A stretch of 64,000 nt of DNA from contig JAAOMT010000009.1 of NCBI GenBank assembly GCA_016748015.1, positions 2,223,453 to 2,287,452 on the forward strand, in the 5' to 3' direction. Under the pieces are notes generated by a model. That model saw nothing but the letters and a program-made list of their open reading frames with translations. It did not search any database and was not told the DNA's origin. A program made the position numbers and the translations under genes. The DNA comes from Geosiphon pyriformis. Lineage: Eukaryota; Glomeromycota; Glomeromycetes; Archaeosporales; Geosiphonaceae. This document shows, piece by piece, positions 58,941 through 64,000 of this stretch (position 1 is the stretch's first letter; the number at the start of each line of letters is the position of its first letter).

Positions 58941-59900
58941 CTGATCTTTACAACTGTTACTACTGCCAGAAACTTAGACACATTGCCTGTGACTGTAGAA
59001 AGAAGATAATAGACCAAAATCAAAGAAACCAATACTGACAACCAAGATATTAGCAAAACATGGTATCCCAATATTCCATCCCTCAAAATTAACCACCCCA
59101 GTACACACAACAAATCCTGTACACTCAACTACCACTCCAGAATTATTATCAACCACCACCAATAATACAAGCAATCCCTTACTATCAAACTCTTCCTTAC
59201 AGCCAGTTCAGACCTTGAGCCATAGACTATATTCAGGAATAAAGGAATCCCAACAACAATTAGGTGCAAACCAACAGCAGACTGTCTCAACCAATCTCTT
59301 GTGGTCCTGCTTAATTTTGATCAGCACCAACTGGATACTCGAATTAAGCTTTCTATCTCAGTCTTATGGAAAACCAGGGTTTTGATAAATTTACATCTGT
59401 AGAAGAGAGGGATATAGAACAAATCTTTCAACCTTCCAAGCAAACAAAAAGCAATATCCCACCAGCCACTATTACTGAAGACACCACCTTAGCCACCATA
59501 TTTCTTTTTGACATTGATAATTTGAACACTCATAGCCTTTTTAGTAGAGCAGCCATCAATCAGAATAAACCAATAATGGCCCTATATACTGATGCCAGAG
59601 TCAGAAAAATAGACATTAAATTAATACTAAATAGTAGATCAGCCAGTAATATAATCATGAAACAGCTCATGGACCAACTAGGTTGCTGAATAGACCATGC
59701 TGCTACTGCCCAGATTATTACAGCAAATGGAAACACAAAAACTCCAATAGGAGAAATTGACAACTTTCCCTTCAAGATTAATGGAATCCAGATTCCTACC
59801 AAAGTACTCATTATGGAAGCTACTCAATATCAAGCTCTGGTAGGAAATGATTGATTGTCAAAAGCCAATGTTACTCTTAACTAGAACACCCAAGAACTTC
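58941..59900 (+). pseudogene. element D zinc knuckle and aspartic protease
   Basis: A CCHC knuckle near 58955-59000 reads C-YY-C-QKLR-H-IACD-C, a complete CX2CX4HX4C. A Gln/Tyr-rich linker follows. At 59366-59689 an open frame encodes the retropepsin-like domain: YTDARVRKIDIKLILNSRSA, then SNIIMKQLMDQLGC, IITANGNTKTPIGEIDNF, VLIMEATQYQALVGND. The active-site DSG appears as NSR, two G-to-A changes, so the enzyme would be dead. Confidence 0.75.
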
Positions 59901-60049
59901 AACTCACGTTTAATAAACAGTATGTCCAAGTTTCAGCTATGTGCAAACACTGTAAAACCAACATATTAAGAAACCCCTTATTGAATTCGAAAACACATCA
60001 CTATTACTGACCATCAAAATCTATCAGGTTTTATGAGCAGATGATTATC

Positions 60050-60930
60050 AAACTGAACTACCCCCACTACCAATCTGGGAAGAAAAAAAAAAGGCAGAGC
60101 TGAAAAAAAATTCCAATCGTCATCACTAGAATACGTAACCTCAGACCAAAGAAATTTATTTTACCAATCTCCAAAACTAATATGTGTTGATTGTGGAAAA
60201 AAGCTATCCACTATGGATGCATATATCAAAAACAACGAAAAATGGCCCACCACTACCAAATACTACTGCAGACTTTGTGTATTAGAAAAATTTGAATGAC
60301 CAAAACAACAAAGCAAGTAAAACAATACACTGTGTCTCGCATGTGATGAAATCCTGCCTGATGAAAGACTCTGGAATAATGTGCTTGGTAAAGGAGGAAC
60401 ATATGATGAGGCTTGTCAATATACCATATTAATTAATAATTGGATACAAAAGGGAACCTCTATTGAGGATGCTTAGAAATGAGCACTCAATAGACTGGAC
60501 AGTTATCCACACAATAATTACAAAATCTGGAGAATAGCAAGTGCCAAAACTAAAGATGCCATGTCTGAAGAGATACAAGAAATTAAGGACAACCCTTGGA
60601 CACCCAAATATAATGGACTTAACTACTCCACAGATGATTTTTTCACAGATAACTCCAATGCATTTCAGAACTGATATTAAGAATTGGTCCTGATCTGAAA
60701 AGAGCAAAAACAGCAGCTAGTTGATCTAAATACCAAACTATGTAATTACTACTTAATTTCTTATTACTTTTAATACTGTAATTAGTGTGATCTCATGTTT
60801 AATCCATCTCCCAAAATCCTATATCCAATCACCAAATTACCTGAGCCTAAGAAAGAAAAGGAATTACTTGCCAAGAACATGTTATTTCAGGAGCCAAATT
60901 AGACTACCAAAACAAAGCAGTACCTTGCCT
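60050..60930 (+). pseudogene. element D Cys-rich module downstream of protease
   Basis: The frame with stops reads LICVDCGKKLSTMDAYIKN, YYCRLCVLEKFE, NTLCLACDEILPDERLWNNV, then GGTYDEACQYTILINNWIQK and ALNRLDSYPHNNYKIWRIAS. Paired cysteines (C-x2-C four times) suggest a zinc-binding fold placed between protease and reverse transcriptase. I recall the same module in Rhizophagus retroelements; it is not part of textbook gypsy pol. The element is truncated near 60930 before reverse transcriptase. Confidence 0.6.
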
Positions 60931-61106
60931 ATCTCTGAAGACAGATTCTGCTAATAAGTAGTTGTTGGTTAATCTTAAGTGTTGACAAAATAAGAATTTG
61001 GCAAATTCTAAATGGTTTGTCTTTATTTTTTCTGATTCTGCCACTTTTAGATAGTTGTTGTTGGTATTGGTTTTCTGTAGGATTATATTTTACAGAGAGC
61101 ACCAAA
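60931..61106 (-). pseudogene. gag start of a minus-strand element A
   Basis: On the minus strand the post-LTR motif TTTGGTGCTCTCTGTAAAA (61106 leftward) is followed by a leader and a gag N-terminus (NHLEFAKFLF, LRLTNNYLLAESV), matching the block at 1836-2035. It breaks off at about 60945 against element D. Confidence 0.65.
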
Positions 61107-61537
61107 TGTTATAGATGATTATTTGGGATCTCAAATCAAATAACAAACCCATAATTTGGTGTTTAATAACTGTTATAATAGTAGTATCTAAAGATTTTCA
61201 TGATCTAAAGGTTTTGAGTTGGAGTTCTTTGTATAATAGACAGAAATTCAATGGTTGTTTTATAAGTAGCCTCCTGGAATCACAATTCCATCAAATTTTT
61301 TTCTTTAGCATGGTGGTCAGTTTATTCTGACAGTTGTATTTTTTTGGTAAGCTATCCTTAATTTCTGAGTTCTCTACTCTTATTTCTGGGTCTTTTACCA
61401 AGCTATCTTTGATGTCAATAATTCAATGCTTAATCCTTAATTAATTAGTAAACAACAAAAGAAATAAAATACAAATAAAAATCAAAGAAATAAAATATAA
61501 GCCAAAACAATAAAATTAGTATTCCATTAATAGCCAT
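61107..61537 (-). mobile_element. LTR A, partial 5' LTR
   Basis: Starts TGTTATAGATGATTATTTGG and continues to CATTAATAGCCAT, where LTR C cuts in. Minus orientation; it is the 5' LTR of the gag fragment to its left. Its remaining part lies outside the window or was lost. Confidence 0.7.
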
Positions 61538-62510
61538 TGTTACCAGAGGTTTTTGGTCTCTTTTCTTGAATGTTGTTTAATGTTAATTTGCTGTGAATTT
61601 ATGTTCTCAGGAAGTAGTTGGACTTCCAGTAACTGAATTTATTTTCAAATTATCTCCTATAATTTGAACTGCTGGACTTATAAGTAGAATGGCCAATTCT
61701 ATGCCAGTTACTTTGTGTAGTTATATTGTAGTAAATGTCAACTTTTTCTTAAGAATTGCTTATCTGGAAGCTTATTAAAATGTGTAATTACTTTGCTGTG
61801 AAAGTCAACTCTTTTACAAGAATCTTGTCTGTAGGCTATCCTAATGATTATAATAAGAAAAGAAAAGAAAAATAAAAAAAATGTAAAAAAAATAGAATTG
61901 TATCAAGAAAAATGTTTTCTATCCAGGCCTAAGGTCACTAACAGATTATTGAAATTGGTAGCTAATCAATTTCAAACCATTAGTTTTGTGTTGAGAAAAT
62001 TTTAAGTATAATAATCAAAAGATTTGGTTTTCAAATATTTAATTTTTATTTGATTTTGTAAAAGATGATTTATTTCAATTAAGATATCTAAAGTAAGATA
62101 CTATGGTAAGATATTATGAAAAGATATATTTTCTTAAAGAAAGAAGCTCTTCTTTTATACAATTTATTGTAGTACTAGTCTTTGAACTTACACTTTTCTC
62201 TTTGCTACAATTTGAGTAAACTAAAGATACATTTTGGCAAACTACAAGTTATTTCACTGAACTATTGATTATTTCGGCCAATTTTCATTAATTTCGACGA
62301 ATTTTGACTATGTTAAATGGTTCAAAGTATTGTGTAATTTGATCATCTTAATTTCTAGAATACAAATTGAATTATTGATTGAGTAATGATTTTTGATAAT
62401 TTGATTAAATAACAAGTGATAATCGAAATAATAATAATATATGCTAATTAATAATAGGAATTATAAGGGTAATTTTATGCTAATTAATAGCTAGAATTCT
62501 ACTGGTAATA
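61538..62510 (-). mobile_element. LTR C, 3' LTR of the right-edge element
   Basis: 973 bp from TGTTACCAGAGG to CTACTGGTAATA, matching 51212-52169. On the minus strand it is preceded by AAGGAGAAGATTA (62511-62523), a polypurine tract, and by the integrase to its right. Hence the 3' LTR of a minus-strand element that continues past the window edge. Confidence 0.85.
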
Positions 62511-62523
62511 TAATCTTCTCCTT
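62511..62523 (-). other. polypurine tract of element C
   Basis: AAGGAGAAGATTA on the minus strand, directly before the 3' LTR, where plus-strand DNA synthesis is primed. Similar tracts adjoin the LTRs at 45553 and 54790. Confidence 0.65.
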
Positions 62524-62768
62524 AAGACTGAGCTCTATTGAAGTCCAAGCACTATCTGTAATATTAAGATAGTAGTCCAAGATAATTGAAGTAATCTGGT
62601 CTGAAAATTGTTGAAATTTCAGTTCTGTGAGCTTTTCAATGTATTGAATCTTCATTGAGTGAAGTATTGGGTTTTATAAGACGTTTTTACAAGTGTTAAA
62701 TAAATCATAGAGTCTAAATGCTGCTCTGTTGGTCCAGCTGTTGTTTTGAATTCATTGTGAATTTGTTT

Positions 62769-63179
62769 TTATATAGCCTCAAGAGTAATGTTGGTTGCTT
62801 TAAGTTCTAGTTTTCGTTCATAAAGTGTTTTTCCAATATGAAAATATCTATATATAAGGGTATGTTTATTGTTCTGTTCATTAAAGAATAATAGAAGTTT
62901 TTGTTGCATTGTGGCATTTGGTGGAATATTAATAAGAGCAGATAAAAGGTTTTCTTTTAGTGTTTGCTTCAAAAGTTCTGGTAATTGATTTCCAGAGTAA
63001 CTTTTTGTTTTTTTTCTATAGAGGTGATAATTCTGAAAATTATTTACTACTGGGGCTGTGGTTTTTTTCTGAATATAATTAATTTGACTTCTATTAATCG
63101 TTATGGATAAGTCAAAAAGTGTTTTCAAAGCTAACATTAATTTTTGGGATATTTGTTGAATATTTCGGGAAATAATCAT
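62769..63179 (-). CDS. accessory ORF of element C, between integrase and 3' LTR
   Basis: An intact 136-codon frame (starts MIISRNIQQISQKLMLALKT, ends KLELKATNITLEAI). It is helical, with ELLKQTLKENLLSALINI and a final YRYFHIGKTLYERKLELK. The relics at 45.6-46.0 and 54.9-55.4 kb lie at the same place relative to integrase and LTR and include a similar Y-x-L/I-G-K-x-L-x-x-R end in decayed form. The position is that of an env-like or accessory third ORF, but there is no signal or membrane segment. Function unknown. Confidence 0.55.
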   Translation of the reverse strand: MIISRNIQQISQKLMLALKTLFDLSITINRSQINYIQKKTTAPVVNNFQNYHLYRKKTKSYSGNQLPELLKQTLKENLLSALINIPPNATMQQKLLLFFNEQNNKHTLIYRYFHIGKTLYERKLELKATNITLEAI

Positions 63180-63302
63180 GATAAAAATGACTAACTAATA
63201 AACAAAAATTTGAAAAAAAATAAAGAAAATTATTTTTTGGGTATAGAGTTTTTATTTGTTTTTGGGTTTGAATGTTTCTTCTAATTATTTACTATTTTTG
63301 AT

Positions 63303-64000
63303 TTATGTTTTGTATATTTTAAAGAGGTTTGTAAAAGTGTTCAAGTTTGGTTGTTGTTCTATTATAATTATTGGTTCTAAATTTTGGAAAATATCTTCAG
63401 GATTAATTAAAAGAGAATGTGTACCAATTTGTGGAATTAATGATTCAAGATTGTTTCTAAAGTAATAGTGTTTCAATTGATTTCTATGTGCAACTTTTGC
63501 TAATACTTTGTTATCAAGTCTTAACTTGTATGATCCATTGTCCAGAATTTCGTAAATATAAAATGGTCCATCCCATTTATGTTCAAATTTTCCACTCCAT
63601 TGTTTTTCAGCCTTAGTTTTGTATAAGAAAACTTTATTTCCAACTTTAAATTTGTTGGTAACTGGTAGCAGTTTGTTGTCATGTCTTTTATTTTGTAGGG
63701 CTTGGAAGTGTTCAATATGAGTGGCTGCTATGTGTCTTTTTCCTTTCAATGTACTAAAGAGAGTGTAGGCTCTTTTTTGGAGTGTTTCTTGAAAGTTTTC
63801 TTCATTGATTGGTTGCACTGAATATGTTTCCACTGTGGAATTAATTGGTAATGTTGTTGTTTTTCCATAAGTAAGATCAAATGGTGTGTGTTTCATAGTA
63901 TCTTGTTTTAGTGTTCTGTATACTAGTAACACTGATGGAATAAAGATATTCCATTTTTGCTCAAAATTTGTTGAGACTTTGGCTAAAGATTCACACAATA
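63303..64000 (-). CDS. Ty3/gypsy integrase C-terminal part (element C, edge-truncated)
   Basis: An open frame of at least 231 codons without stops, entering from the right edge. It has the end of the catalytic core (KVSTNFEQKWNIFIPSVLLV, YRTLKQDTMKHTPFDLTYGK) and the C-terminal domain (FKVGNKVFLYKTKAEKQWSG, then KWDGPFYIYEILDNGSYKLR, the GPY/F motif, and VAHRNQLKHYYFRNN). It is the only long uninterrupted pol sequence in the window, marking this as the youngest element. Reverse transcriptase and the rest should lie beyond 64000. Confidence 0.88.
   Translation of the reverse strand, partial: LCESLAKVSTNFEQKWNIFIPSVLLVYRTLKQDTMKHTPFDLTYGKTTTLPINSTVETYSVQPINEENFQETLQKRAYTLFSTLKGKRHIAATHIEHFQALQNKRHDNKLLPVTNKFKVGNKVFLYKTKAEKQWSGKFEHKWDGPFYIYEILDNGSYKLRLDNKVLAKVAHRNQLKHYYFRNNLESLIPQIGTHSLLINPEDIFQNLEPIIIIEQQPNLNTFTNLFKIYKT

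Overview
The window looks like nuclear DNA of an AT-rich early-diverging fungus, most likely an arbuscular mycorrhizal fungus (Glomeromycotina, Rhizophagus-like). The genes have many short introns (about 50-90 nt) with fungal-type splice sites. Ascomycete- or metazoan-like single-copy genes sit between blocks of Ty3/gypsy LTR elements. The protease and Cys-rich parts of one element (about 59.4-60.9 kb) match, as I remember them, a retroelement family typical of Rhizophagus. The species call is inference from memory, not a database search. The layout has three compartments: a left repeat block (1-7.1 kb), a gene island (7.1-41.3 kb) and a right repeat block (41.3-64 kb). The left block holds a degraded antisense gag, a solo LTR with target-site duplication, a degraded pol, and a second solo LTR of the same family carrying many transitions. 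The gene island starts with two fused gene relics: a spermidine synthase fragment with introns and a premature stop, and a kinase-like (GDLR/DYDW) fragment. Then follow SEC8 (exocyst), EMC10, ALG5 and the GH63 glucosidase GCS1 (three ER/N-glycan genes in a row), a Pcl-like cyclin with a large insert, an unrecognised gene, an Arb2/FAM172A gene, an NRAMP metal transporter, TAF10, and the NuA4 scaffold EAF1/VID21 with a 42-glutamine tract. The right block is a nest of at least three LTR families (called A, C and D here; B is the family in the left block). Almost all are full of stop codons, except the youngest, minus-strand element at the right edge. The families share TGTTA...TAACA ends and a TTTGGTGC-type sequence just after the LTR. 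Several insertions can be ordered by their target-site duplications. The most notable signal is mutational. The repeats carry dense C:G to T:A transitions in both strand senses: TGG to TAA/TAG, CAA to TAA, and LTR ends TG to TA and CA to TA. The neighbouring genes do not. This looks like RIP or a RIP-like process and is worth testing, since I know of no established RIP in this lineage.
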